From Aphelenchoides besseyi (Eukaryota > Nematoda > Chromadorea > Rhabditida > Aphelenchoididae), in contig JAMPIQ010000002.1 of the NCBI GenBank assembly GCA_024699855.1, positions 744,001 to 808,000 on the forward strand: a DNA stretch of 64,000 bases, in the 5' to 3' direction. Below, piece by piece: positions 23,748-34,683 of this stretch. The position numbers and the translations under genes are program-made. The notes beneath the pieces are model-generated. The model worked only from the letters and a program-made list of their open reading frames with translations. It did no database searches and had not been told where the DNA came from. Numbering within the stretch: position 1 is the stretch's first letter; the number at the start of each line of letters is the position of its first letter.

Positions 23748-25230
23748 TAAATTCGCAAATCTCCTATGAAACTCTTGACGTTGCACAATCGTTGCTTTGA
23801 ACATTACAACATCCCGGGGCGGAATATTCGCTTGAAACCAATCGTTTGATCTTCGAAAACCGTCCTGTTGTTCTGTCCACAGATTCTGTAGCATGAAACC
23901 GTTAGGATTGTTCAGTCCAATTGCCGACAACATAAAAGAAGCAACCTAAAGGTTTTCAATCAGGTCGGAAGCTTCCAATTGCACTCACAGCATAACGATT
24001 AGAGTAATTAACCACTGCAACTGCAAACGAACCCAATGGCATTACCGGTTTAACAAAATGCATTAGTTGAGGTGTCTAAATCCAGTGGTTAACCTAATCA
24101 AGCAAATGAACATACTCTCCAAACCATACGACCCATTCGACCGATCGGATCTTGGTCCACTTTTATTACCCGTTGATTTTGCAAGATGGCACGAAACTCG
24201 GGAGTTATAGTGCGCAGATCGTTGGACATAATCAATGGTGCCGACCAAATCGACCAAACGGACATTTGAATACGCGACATTCCTTCCGTGATCCCCGAGT
24301 TTCCAATCACTAGCATGTCCGGATCGTGCCATCTTCCCGGTCCACTAATCGGAATCAAAATGTCTTGTTTCTTCACGAATGTGTTGATAATCCCCAAAAT
24401 TGATGCCCACGTACTCGTGATGTCCGCTTCGTTTCGCCACAAATTGCAATGACGTGAGATCAAATCGAACTTCACCTGGAAGAATTAGTTTAGTTGTGAA
24501 TCGACTAGTCAGTTCAAACCAAATACATTCGATCAGCCCAATAAGCTGGCCATGAACAGGAGTAGACGATCGGTCGTCCCGTTGCATTCAAATAGCGTCC
24601 GAAAAGTGGATAACCTAAACGACGATAAACAAAATCAATGCCAACCGTTTACCTGATTCCATCTGATAGTAATTGCTGTTACAGCCGTCCAACTTCAAAT
24701 AGTCAACTCCCCAGGAAGCGAAAGTGTCGGCATCCACTTTTTCAAAGCCCATCGATCCCGGATACTTTTCGCAGGTCAGCGTTCCGTAATCACCGTAGAG
24801 TCCAAATTTGAGACCTTTTTGATGCAACTGAAGTACATTAACGATATCTCAGCAAACAACTTACGTAGCTGCCAAGCCCCCACATGCCACTTGGAAATCG
24901 CCATCGATCGGCAACCAATCGATTCCACGAGTCTCGACGTCGTTCACTCCAACAGTCATCGACGTGAATTGTATCGTAGCCGGCGGCCGCATAGCCATCG
25001 GAAACCAAACGATCAGCGTGCTGTTTGTACAGCTGCTCGTTGATGCACGTATTCGGATGAGTTGTGCAGTCGATTTGACAGAAAAACCTCGTCCACGACA
25101 TCCAGCCCATCGGTGGAGTTCTAAAACCTGAATTTAAAGTACTTCAACGAACGATTTACCGTGCCAATCCATTATCCAGGCCCTCAATGATCTTAACCCA
25201 AGAAAAAAGAACGACCAACTTCAACAACAT
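23733..25230 (-). CDS. GH27 alpha-N-acetylgalactosaminidase/alpha-galactosidase, paralogue B
   Basis: Seven exons (25160-25230, 24865-25120, 24653-24827, 24520-24614, 24116-24475, 23989-24075, 23733-23945) encode 418 aa. Signal peptide [17 protein letters not shown], then [16 protein letters not shown]. Nucleophile Asp in LKLDGCN (about D156), acid/base Asp in [11 protein letters not shown] (about D217), and SCSWPAY again marks NAGA-type specificity. Compared with A, one intron is missing between the acid/base exon and [10 protein letters not shown]. The C-terminal beta domain is more diverged (..[18 protein letters not shown]..). It is convergent with A and the two coding regions overlap by 15 nt. 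The donor GTTTGA after ..ADRMYL is atypical but keeps frame and family length. Confidence 0.92.
24175..24332. repeat. Homogenised tract in GH27 paralogue B
   Basis: Inverted partner of 23137-23294, no mismatch seen over 158 bp. Confidence 0.9.
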
Positions 25231-25531
25231 TCTAAACGATTTAAAGCCCTTTATTGCCATCAAATGTAAGATCACAAATACAACAGAGATTAAGAAGTTA
25301 AAATTAACTCCGAACCCACGAGCGCGTCAAAGAGCTAATGAACTAAATTATTTGATTGAACACACTCGAGAGTCTCGATCTTGAAGACGACCCGAAAAAC
25401 GTTCAAGAAAAATGCGAACCGGAAATTTTTTGGTCCAAACGAGTTTAAAAAACGTGCGCGCAATTAGCGAAAACGACGTCTTCCACGCAAAACTAATAAA
25501 AACGTTTTCTCGACTACGAACCTTCGACGTT

Positions 25532-26159
25532 TCAATTCAAGAGTTTGCAGGTCGTGGACTCTTGGTCCGAACGTCGTAGAATACGCAGATAGTTGTCACG
25601 TTCGGCGCTCATCTTTCGAAGCAAGTGGTTTAGGTGCTTCGGCCAGAGAATGTCGGTGATTAACGTCCTGTTGCGCATGATGTCACTCATTTTTTTGCGA
25701 AAACGTTCAGCACTTGGAAGACAGACTCTCGTCCACGTCCAATCGGAAACAGAATATTTTCGTCATTCGAACTTCCGCCGCTGCTTCGCCGTCTGGAGTG
25801 TCGATCGAACATCGCGTAGATGGACGGATAACTCGCCTTCTCCACCTTTAACCACTGACCTTTGTTCACTTTCACAGACTAGAAAGAGTCCTAGAATCTC
25901 CTATGCGTATTCTTACTCTGATTCCTGAAGCTGTTTCGCGTATAAATCGATTGAGTTCGCGTTGGGTCTCAATAAAACGTCGATGATCACAGGTCAGGCG
26001 CTGCAGAAGTAAAAACGGGTTTTAGATGCTTCAAAGATTGACAGTCGCAATTGAAATCAGCGGCGAATCGGCCATTCGGTCATGTTCGGGACCGAGTCGC
26101 TGCGTTTTGGTTGCGCTTCGAATTGCATTCCAACTCAAAAGCATCTTTGAAGCCGACAT
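25532..26159 (-). CDS. Basic protein, possibly mitochondrial, unknown family
   Basis: Four exons (26043-26159, 25917-26000, 25773-25878, 25532-25725) give 166 aa with all phases closed. The N-terminus MSASKMLLSWNAIRSATKTQR is rich in Ser, Leu, Lys and Arg without acids, as in mitochondrial presequences. The middle (RRFIETQRELNRFIRET) and C-terminus (RKKMSDIMRNRTLITDILWP, then HLNHLLRKMSAERDNYLRIL) look helical and basic, which would suit a mitochondrial ribosomal or assembly protein, but I do not recognise it. The last intron (25726-25772) has a weak acceptor; reading through it gives an alternative C-terminus ending ..NVFAKK. It sits head-to-head with nothing annotated upstream. Confidence 0.6.
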
Positions 26160-28290
26160 CCTCGACAGAAGTTTCGGCTTGCGGCTGAAAAGCGTCAAAA
26201 GAATCGAGAAAACACGTACACTCACTGATGTCACATTTGCGATTCCGATAAAAAAACGTAACGTCGATTCTCTGCGATTGGTGAATTCGTGTTTTTAGTT
26301 TCAAATCTCAACACTGAAATCCTTTGAACGTTTCCCATTTGCAAACGGCGCATAGTAGGTGATGAGTTTGCTATTTTCCACGCGGAATAATTTGAGTTTG
26401 TTTAGTCAGTGCATGACATCGTTAATGGAAGATGACCATCTACTTAATATGGATGCAAATTGGCTTCCGTTTCAATTTCTAGACTTCGAACACAAGAGAG
26501 AAGATGGTTGACAGTAAGCAAAATACTTTTTTAAGTGACCGTTAAGCAAACTAATCAAAAGATCGACGTGCAAATTCGACGCAAAACAAGTTACTTTATC
26601 GAAAGAAGCTTTTGTTAGAGAGACAATTTGAAGAAGATCGAAATAAGTCTACGTGGAGACGTTAAGTCCTTGTGTATCAATTCTGCTGAGCACTCACGAT
26701 CTCGCAAACATAAATGGTTGCTTTTCCATTTGGTATCCACCGGAATGTGATCAATGGCAATCCTGAAATGAGAATTAGAAATCACAGCATCAAGGATCTT
26801 AGATTTTGATTGCTAGTTCGCATATTCACAATATTCAAGTATCAAACTAGTTATGATCTTCGCTCTCCGTATGCTTAACAGAAATCAACCGATTGAATCT
26901 TGTTAACATTTGAGAACTCAGTTCTTTGAGTAATCAGAACCAAAAGCCTCATGAGGTGGAGTCTTTGAGTGATTTACTATAATTACGGAAAAACTAATAT
27001 AGAAAACATCTAAAGAAGATCAACATGAAACTAAGTAGCTGGATGAGAACTCCAAGTATTTCTTGTGCTAAAAATTGAATAAGACGCAAAAAATTAAATG
27101 AACTGACAAAGTTGTAGAGTAGGAACAAGAAAATCACTCGAAATCTAAACACATTTGTGAGAATAACTGATAGAAGAATTGGTGCAAACCTCTTTGGAAA
27201 TGAGATATCTTTGGCTACGAGATCCTCATCAATCATACACTTACAAATCAAACATTGTTTCGAGGCTGAGTAAACGAAATCAGAGTGAGTTCAACTCGGA
27301 TACTCCAAACTATCAGCCACAAGAACTTTTGTTTTAACATTCATTAGTGAACTAAATGTGGCGAGGAATTGAAGAACATTAAAAGCAGTAGCACGGTATG
27401 CGTGTATGACCGGAAAGTTCAAATTCAATGAATTAGAACGAGACTTTTGAGTTTTTCGCTTTATGACGCTCTTTGCGATAACACAACAATCCGAAGGATT
27501 CGACTTTGAAATCTCAAAATACACTTGTGTTGATGATAGTCGGAAACAGTAGTTTACTTTGTTCTCATTCGTTCTATTAGTGATGAAACATGACGGAAGA
27601 TAATTTGGAAAGTTTTAAAGTGAACCGAAGAACAGAGCGGTTAGAACAAGTTGAGTCAAAACATGGACTCTTAATTCATCGAACTCAAATCTAATCACTT
27701 CAACTATTTGGCCCTTTTTTCTCAACTTAACGATCAATCGACTTGTTTTGTCTCGGCTATCTTAACAACACCTCGTTTAACTGCATTCTCTCGTTCTTAC
27801 ACCCACTTAGATGCGTTCGTCAGCAGATCTCTCGTTCGAAGCTCGTACTCTCATGCCAAACCAAATCGATATTGCACACCAAAAATAGCCTCTAACCCTC
27901 GCGCCAAGTTCAAAATTTGACCGCGGGGGTGGCGTGGCAATATCCACTTGCCACTTGGAAGCTGCGTTGATCGTTGGCAGTTGACGCGTTTTCCTCTGCG
28001 CGTTCTTCTGCTGTGATTAAGCACTTGACTTTTACTTCAAAATAAACTCAAACTTTCGATTGTCGATATGGATATTTTGAGCGTGAGTTGGAGTTATTAA
28101 TATCATGATTCTGAATCTTTTCGTTCATCTCATCATCCAATCCATTGATTTTTATTGTTAATATTTGCGAATAAAAGTGCTGACTTCTGCGCTGCAAGCT
28201 CATTTACGTCGGCGGTGTCGTCGTTCGGGCGGCCGTCTCCACAGACTCGTTTGGTGTGCGGAATCCACACTGTTAGAGTGTAGGACCTAA
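26160..28290. other. Intergenic, nothing recognised
   Basis: AT-rich sequence with short frames only. A more GC-rich patch at 27905-27960 has no open frame of note. I see no gene I can support. Confidence 0.35.
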
Positions 28291-29565
28291 CAAGAGAAGG
28301 CTCATTAGCCACCACGCGATATTCACGCATACTGTATGCCAAAAAACGCGCCTTTTCAAGAGGAATCTGATGGTGTTATCAGTTTTTGCTAAACGGTACC
28401 CTGCGCGGACTTATGGGCCTTTGAAGTTCCACGCAAATTGCGTGCTTTTTGGACGCTTTTTTGGACGTTTTTTTGGCGATGCGCGGACGCAATTTATGAT
28501 TTTTTTGCTAAAAGCGGACGCAAGCGCGTTTTGCGAGTAGATTTGACTTTTTTGGATCGCCTTCGAGTTATAAGCGACAAGTGCGCTTGAGTCTGTTTCC
28601 TTGAGCAATCTAGTGGTTGGTCCAAGAGTGGGTACGTCGATGAACGATCGGAAAGATTCCAAACGCCAGCCGACTACTATTTTAATTACCAATCGATCGA
28701 AAGTTGTCAAGAGATACCGAGATGTACCCGTTTAGCATTCATCAGATGTGCTCATTGCGAGCAGTATTATTGTTTCCATTGCATCTTTACTTCCGACCAA
28801 GCGCACCTACATCTTTAATTGTTGTCACAGTAAACTTTTCAGGTTCACTTCAATACCCCAACTGATTTAATCAAAGTACTACTTAAAATTGATTAGAATT
28901 ACAAAAAGTTGCAAAACGAATCAAAAAAATGCAAAATTGCAATCGACCGGCTTTAATCCGATCTAATTAACCTTTTTTGCCTTTGATCTCTTGTGATTTG
29001 ACCGCTCCGTGAATCGAACCCGCTTGTGCTCGCTGAACCCGCTGGACGCTGTTGGATTTGCACCGGAAAGTACAAAGCCAGCGGCTTAACCACTAGACTA
29101 ATCAGTAAAACGATTTGGATCGTGATTTGTAAATCTTATATCAACTCGTATTGGAGAGCGACCAGAATGGCAATCAAAAAAAGAGCGTCTCCACTTGCCA
29201 AAAAAGTGACAAAAAAGCGTCCGGACGTCGACCAAAAACGAGCAAATGAGCATTTTTGCGCACTTTCTTTCCAATCAAGGCAATTTCAAGGTGATTTCAG
29301 GAAAGTAGCAATTTCACGCAAAGAGCAAAAAAAGAAAAGCAACGTGAAATTTTTTTGGATCGTTTTTTTCCCTACATTTTCCCTTGGAATCGAGGACGAG
29401 GGGCCAAAAAAGCACGCAATTTGTGTGGAACTTCAAAGGCCCATAAGTCCACGCAGAGTACCGTTTAGCAAAAACTGATAACACCATCAGATTCCTCTTG
29501 AAAAGCCGCGTTTTTGGCATACAGTATGCGTGAATATCGCGTGGTGGCTAATGAGCCTTCCCTTG
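28291..29565. mobile_element. Fold-back (inverted-repeat) DNA element
   Basis: Arms 28291-28452 and 29404-29565 (162 bp each) are inverted copies with only scattered mismatches; they include AAACGGTA and CCTTTGAAGTTCCAC. The outer ends read CAAGRGAAGGCTC. TAA abuts both ends, which would fit a 3-bp target duplication of the TWA type used by PIF/Harbinger elements. The interior has no recognisable transposase, so this looks non-autonomous. The interior also carries runs such as TTTTTTGG and a tRNA-like stretch. Confidence 0.75.
28990..29100 (-). other. tRNA-like sequence with A and B boxes
   Basis: On the minus strand a stretch reads TTAGTCTAGTGGTTAAGCCG (A-box-like), then CGCTGG..CCAGCG with an intervening CTTTGTA and about 25 extra bases, then GGGTTCGATTC (B-box-like). 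The acceptor and T stems do not pair well, so I read this as a decayed or SINE-type tRNA derivative rather than a functional tRNA. Confidence 0.35.
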
Positions 29566-29569
29566 TAAG

Positions 29570-30087
29570 GACGGGCGCGTCGGACTGTTGAGAGCGGAAG
29601 ATTCGGCTGGCAAACCGCCAATTTTGTCGACGGGCGCCTGCAACGGCATCCATCAGTTGGGTGATTGAGCGGACCCACGTCGAAGGCTTCTGGTCGCCGA
29701 GATAAACGTCGATCGTCAGCCTTTCCATTGCTCGCTGGGTCTTGGCGATTTGCCTCTTTGCCGTGATCTTGCAGGAATGACGAAGGGCGGTCGATGTCCA
29801 CATCCAACGGCGTCCTTTGGACTGCGGGAGAAGGAGTTAGCGATGAAAAGCCTTCGGATTCGGTAAAGTCGAAATGCATCGTCCCACGTTCGTTTCTTCT
29901 GCTCAGGCATTCGGTGTCGCTGGGCGATCGTGCCCGTTTGCGTGCTGAAGTCGTCCCTCAGGGTGTCGAGAGCAAAAAGGCGCCCGGTGAGTGCAGATCG
30001 AAGGTGTTCGATGCAGCGGGTATTGAAGGGGTGGCGCGAAAGACGTATTTTACGTTGGAACCGTTTTGCAGGTGGCGGAACGGGCAT
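29570..30087 (-). mobile_element. LINE 3' fragment (reverse-transcriptase C-terminal region)
   Basis: One minus-strand frame reads ITAKRQIAKTQRAMERLTID followed by ..WVRSITQLMDAVAGARRQ. This matches the conserved tail of RTE-like or related LINE ORF2 proteins (..tqramER.mlgi....W.r..t...D...). The upstream part is in other frames, so the copy is frameshifted and truncated. The block is markedly GC-richer than its surroundings and abuts the fold-back element exactly, suggesting nested insertion. Confidence 0.6.
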
Positions 30088-30226
30088 GCCGGAGGCTTAC
30101 TACGGGCGGGCATGCCGGAGGCATGCTACGGAGGATGACCATACCAAGAGCCCCGCTACTAGCGCCTGCTCGAGGCCGCCACGGCTACGCATGCCGGAGG
30201 ACCGCTATGGCGGTCATGCCGGATGC
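30084..30226. repeat. GCATGCCGGAGG short repeats
   Basis: GCATGCCGGAGG occurs at 30084, 30110 and 30189, with a degenerate fourth copy near 30214. Spacing is irregular. They lie at the edge of the LINE fragment. Confidence 0.6.
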
Positions 30227-30400
30227 CCCAGGGTTTTCGCTCGGAGAAGAGCGAAAATTTGACCGACCGGTCGGCAAGTCGCAACGAGTACAAGTGTAAT
30301 CCATTGATTAAACTTCAAAATAACTAGCGAACGATCTAATGATGTTTGACGTCAATAAACACGTCTTTACGTAGATATTTCATTTCTCAATCTTTCCTAG

Positions 30401-30520
30401 AGGACTCGCACCCATTCGCTCGCAACTTTTTCCGCCAGCTCGCACTTTTTCGCTCTTACACTCCGAGGAGTCGCCTTCACTTTTCAGCGCCTTAGACCGC
30501 TCGGCCATTCGGCGCACACC
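30401..30520 (-). other. tRNA-Leu/Ser-like A box, decayed or SINE
   Basis: The minus strand contains TGGCCGAGCGGTCTAAGGCG, identical to the D-arm consensus of class II tRNAs, then a small hairpin CTCC..GGAG and a B-box-like GGGTGCGAGTCCT about 90 bp on. No matching acceptor stem is present, so a functional tRNA is unlikely. Confidence 0.35.
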
Positions 30521-30791
30521 ATCAACAGCTCCTAAACGCGCATCACAACAATGACCGGCAGCGGAAAACAAATTGTTGGGAAATGATTAACAGGAGGGTT
30601 GTTTTTTGCACGCGTGTAAACTGTAGCGAGCGCTTCGAATACTCGCAATTTTTTGCGAGCGCTTCAAGTGGTAGCGTTCGCATTTTTTTACGATTCGCTT
30701 GCAGATAAGCGGTTTCCGAGGAAAGACCATATTTCTCTTTAAAGATTCATAACCGCGTGTAAAATTTCATTATCCATTTATTTGTATAAAC

Positions 30792-32114
30792 ATGTTCAGA
30801 TCAAAAATGGAATCAACAGGATTGAAACCGAAGTTGTGCACAGGATTTGCTCTTGAAGCATTTTTTCGACACTTCGAAACACACGCCGAGGAAGGCCGCA
30901 AGCACTTCAATGGAGAACACATTGTTCGAGCAATGGTACGTTCTTTATAGTTGACTTTGAATAACTCGTTTCTAGGCAATATCCAAAAATTTTGCCCAGA
31001 TCGGTAAAAAACGATCCGTTGGAAAACGACTTTGGTTAACGCAAAGGCAAGCAAACAGCAGTTGGCAATGTCGTTTTTCTAACATAAACGGCAACTGGCT
31101 AACTGAATCTGAAGCTGTTCTTGTCTTTGCCACGGCCAAACCAACAATCAACAGTCTTATTTTGACTGTGCAATCTTCATCAACGCCAATCGACAAGAAC
31201 CTTGTTGATTGTTTGGTTGGTAAGTTTTTAAGTCTCTTCCTTTTAATAATTATTCAGGAATTCCAAATCTGACGATCAAGAGCAGTGACAATCATACCAT
31301 CTGGTTGCCACTACTCCAAAAGATGGCGCCGCATTTGAAGAACTTGCAATGCCCCATGGAATGCTTCGGTTACAATTGGCCGCCGATGAAGCTGGACGCT
31401 TACATCAACAATTTTTATAGCCGAAAAGATAAGGTAAGAATTGAGTATTTGGAATTCGGTTCAAATTGCTTTTTAGATCGGTTTAAGTACTTTGTGTTCA
31501 TCAGTACACGAAATTCGTCGTATTGTGTTGCGCATCAGGGAAGACAATGATGAAGAGCGGATGATGAACAAGTGAGTTACTTAGGTCAAATCTTAACTTT
31601 TGTTTTCAGTAGCTTGTCAGTTAACCCAACTGTTGAGGATGCAATTTTGGAGTATCGTACAGATTGGCGTCCATCTAACCTTTTTGGTTATTCGCCGCCG
31701 CATCTTCTGAAACGGCTTCCAAATCTCCGACGGGTCTTCTACTTCATGAGGATTAATTACCATGTTCGTTTAAATATCTAAGTAATTTAATATTTGATTG
31801 TTTAGAATGGCTTAAGTATTCAATTAACGAGTTTGAATACTTTCGTTCAAGAATGGCTGAAAGAACTGCCAAATTGCAAGCTCATCGTCAATGTTCAAAT
31901 ACATCTTTCACGTGATATCGTTCGTGAAGATGTATTGGCCGAAGTACGACATTCGGAGTTTCTTCACGGCCAAGAGCTTTCCCTTGTGTCGAATGAAGAA
32001 CTTAACAACGATCCGGACTTGATGTTGAGATCAGGCTATGAAATGGACAATGAGATTATGGTTTGGACTGGCGAGCGAACCAAGTTCTTTGTTTGGCGAC
32101 GTCGACAATTTTGA
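30792..32114 (+). CDS. Unrecognised 373-aa protein
   Basis: Six exons (30792-30935, 30976-31219, 31258-31433, 31477-31571, 31610-31763, 31806-32114) give 373 aa with all phases closed; introns are 38-42 nt. No signal peptide or membrane segment. The middle looks like leucine-rich, helix/strand alternation (APHLKNLQCPMECF; HLLKRLPNLRRVFYF; WLKELPNCKLIVNV), reminiscent of the region following F-boxes in expanded nematode families, but I find no clear F-box. The C-terminus is acidic then basic (..MVWTGERTKFFVWRRRQF). The donor of intron 5 (GTTCGT) is weak. Real gene; function not assigned. Confidence 0.75.
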
Positions 32115-32874
32115 ATATTTTTTAAGGGTTATATGCACTGTTTTTGTATGGAAAAATGTTGTATATTTTTTATCTTCTTAACGCAGCCCACTTGATAAAA
32201 TACAAAACCGCACTAACCAAAAAAACTTAGTCTTTTTGTAACTCTTGCTTTTTTTCTGATGACCTCTAGCACGATTTGGTTGGTTGTTCTTTTAACATCA
32301 TTGTCATTTTAATAAACAAATCTGAATAGTAAGAGAGGAAGTCAAAATTTAGCTGATGAAACTGAACATAATGATGATAACTATCTCTCCGATAATCGTT
32401 CCATCTATTGAAAGCAATGACAATATTCGCAGAAAGACTCGATTTCACGCCTTCTTTGCTTGTTGTATGCACCGCCACATTGGGTGGTTGCTGTTTGCCA
32501 ATGGTTAGATCAAACTCTGCCATTACGTTGGATACGTCGTGGAAGCCGAATTTCGATGCGCGCTTTTTTGGAAAGAGAGAGCGAGTGGCCGCTTGGAGTA
32601 AAGATTCAAAGAGGAAAAGCGTTCAATCAAAGATACAATTAAACCGACGACACGAAAAACTAATAAATGAAACGATCAATCAAAAATTTGAACCGCCAAC
32701 GGAAGGCACCACCAATACGATCAACGAAAAAACTTGTACGACTATCAAACAACAATTTGTCATATACAAAGAAATTATGAAAGAGTACTAATGCAACGAA
32801 CAGTATCACGATTTAACTTTAGAGCGAATTGGGCGGAGAGAAAAACCGGCGATTCGTTGGCAATCAAATGACAC

Positions 32875-33195
32875 AACTGAACAGAAACAAACGCACAGTG
32901 CAGTACTTTAAAACGATAGAGAGATTAAAGGGATTGAAGTAAAAGCAAGATGACCCGTAGATAAGGACCAAATCGACCGGCATTCATAAGTTAGCCCGAA
33001 GTCACGAAATAAACAACGCGCAACATACGAGCGGCACAACTGAACAGAAACAAACGCAAAGAGCAGTACTTCAAAATGATAGAGAGATTGAAGTGAAAAG
33101 CAAGATGACCCGTAGATAAGGACCAAATCAACCGGCATTCATAAATTAGCCGGAATTCACGAAATAAAAATGCGCAACATACGACGACGCATCAA
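32875..33195. repeat. Two-copy tandem repeat, unit about 163 bp
   Basis: The unit beginning AACTGAACAGAAACAAACGC at 32875 recurs at 33038 with about a dozen differences. Both units include GATGACCCGTAGATAAGGACC. No coding content. Confidence 0.8.
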
Positions 33196-34327
33196 ACCTT
33201 CCCGCTTGTACGTTAAACTATCGGACGGTTTTTGAGTTTGGGATATAAGAATTGTAAGCATAAGAAAACGATTGAATTTCTATGATTGGGTATACACGGT
33301 AATTATGGAAATCGGAAATCAGCACAATCGTATAGTTTATTTGCTAAAACTACATATTGAACATCAATAATTATCAGTAACTTCATTAGAATTTACAGTG
33401 AATCGAAAATGTCTCGCAGAACCGTACAAACGGAAATCATAAACCAATTAGACAAACGAATAACTGTGAAGTTTAACGTCCGCGCAAGTCACGTTTATCT
33501 ACAAACTCGTCAACTAAAACCGCAAAATAAACTCATAAACTGAATGCAGAAAACGCACCGAGATAAGTCCGCTTTGAAATTGTCTCGAAGAATCATCAGT
33601 ATTTACGGAACTTAGCAAATGTCAATTGGGTTTTCGAATAGTTCAAAAGATTCAAATCTTAAACTCAAACAAATAAACGATGAAATGATCGTTAAGAGAT
33701 TTCTGTTGCCTTAAAAACTACAAACAGCAACTTACTGCGTATGTGACCGTTCTGGAATTCAAAGCAAAAGGTTCGCGAAAAACATCTGAAAATCGAAATA
33801 AATTGTAAGTTACTGTTCAGTCAACAAAACCTTTCGAACGTTTGAAATCGTTAGATGAAGTTCGTAGAAAATCTTGGAAAAACTCAAATAGTAACACAAA
33901 CTCTCCAAGTAGCGAAGGGATCGCAAAATTTGCGCAACATAGCTTTTGCCACCAATTTACTAACTCATAACACTAATTTGCAGAACTGAAAACCCTCACT
34001 AAATGCCCGATGAAAATTAATTACCAAACAAAAAAATCTGTATAAGCAGCAAACCGAAATCCGCGCATCGAAATCCAATCTAAAAACAACGTCGCGAAAT
34101 CGAAACCTTGAAACTTGCTTACACAACAAAAGCAATATCTCTATTCTTTGTCAGGCTGAAAGTGAAAAGACCACACAATCGAACGTCGACTGAACGAATC
34201 CATTGGACTTTAGTTCAATAAACTTGACAAGAAAAAGTACAAAACCAGTTTATACGCTCGCATCAAAATGAGCAGGAATTACGTTTATCCAGAACTTCAG
34301 TCGGCAAGTTAGAAAAATTCCTGCAAG
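33196..34327. other. A-rich intergenic stretch
   Basis: No gene recognised. The plus strand is A-rich and has a few CGGAA(A/T) motifs, weaker than the polarised domains. Confidence 0.3.
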
Positions 34328-34675
34328 TTAATTGGAATTGAAGGCATTCTTGAGCACTTCCACTTGTTGAATGATATTAGCACGTTGCGCAGCCGACAAA
34401 ACAATGAACTGCAATAGAAATGTACATTCAAATTTCACTGGTTAGCTCACTTGTGCTTGAAATTTGTTGTACAGATCTTCATTGCTCATTTTTTGGATCC
34501 ACACTTTTGTGTTCTCCTTTTCTTTTGCGGTTTTTCGTTTGAAGCGTTCCATTTGAGTCGGCAAACTGATCAGACGCATCGAATTCTAAAATTAATTCGA
34601 ATCAAGAACTTTATCGTCAGCTACCTTCCAAAGCATTAAACTCGATTGATCACCCTTATCTATCTTATCGTCCAT
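34328..34675 (-). CDS. Small helical protein, second cistron of a two-gene unit
   Basis: Exons 34625-34675, 34451-34585 and 34328-34408 encode 88 aa. The start MDDKIDKGDQSS lies 8 bp after the stop of the 165-aa gene upstream, consistent with a tightly packed nematode operon or bicistronic mRNA. The C-terminal half (NEDLYNKFQAQ then FIVLSAAQRANIIQQVEVLKN) is amphipathic helix. A paralogue with matching exon structure and an identical last-exon length (81 nt) lies at 57408-57773. Family not recognised. Confidence 0.65.
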
Positions 34676-34683
34676 TTGTAAAT

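Noticed and set aside
29026..29478. 150-codon frame inside the fold-back element
   Set aside because: Lys-rich because of A runs; its right end is in the inverted arm; no transposase motif.
29794..30262. Overlapping plus-strand frames in the GC-rich patch
   Set aside because: High GC lowers stop frequency on both strands; the LINE-like signal is on the minus strand.
28990..30520. Two functional tRNA genes
   Set aside because: A and B boxes are present but acceptor stems do not pair, so I call them tRNA-like only.
32408..32791. 127-codon plus-strand frame
   Set aside because: A-rich second half, no introns, no recognisable features; probably chance.
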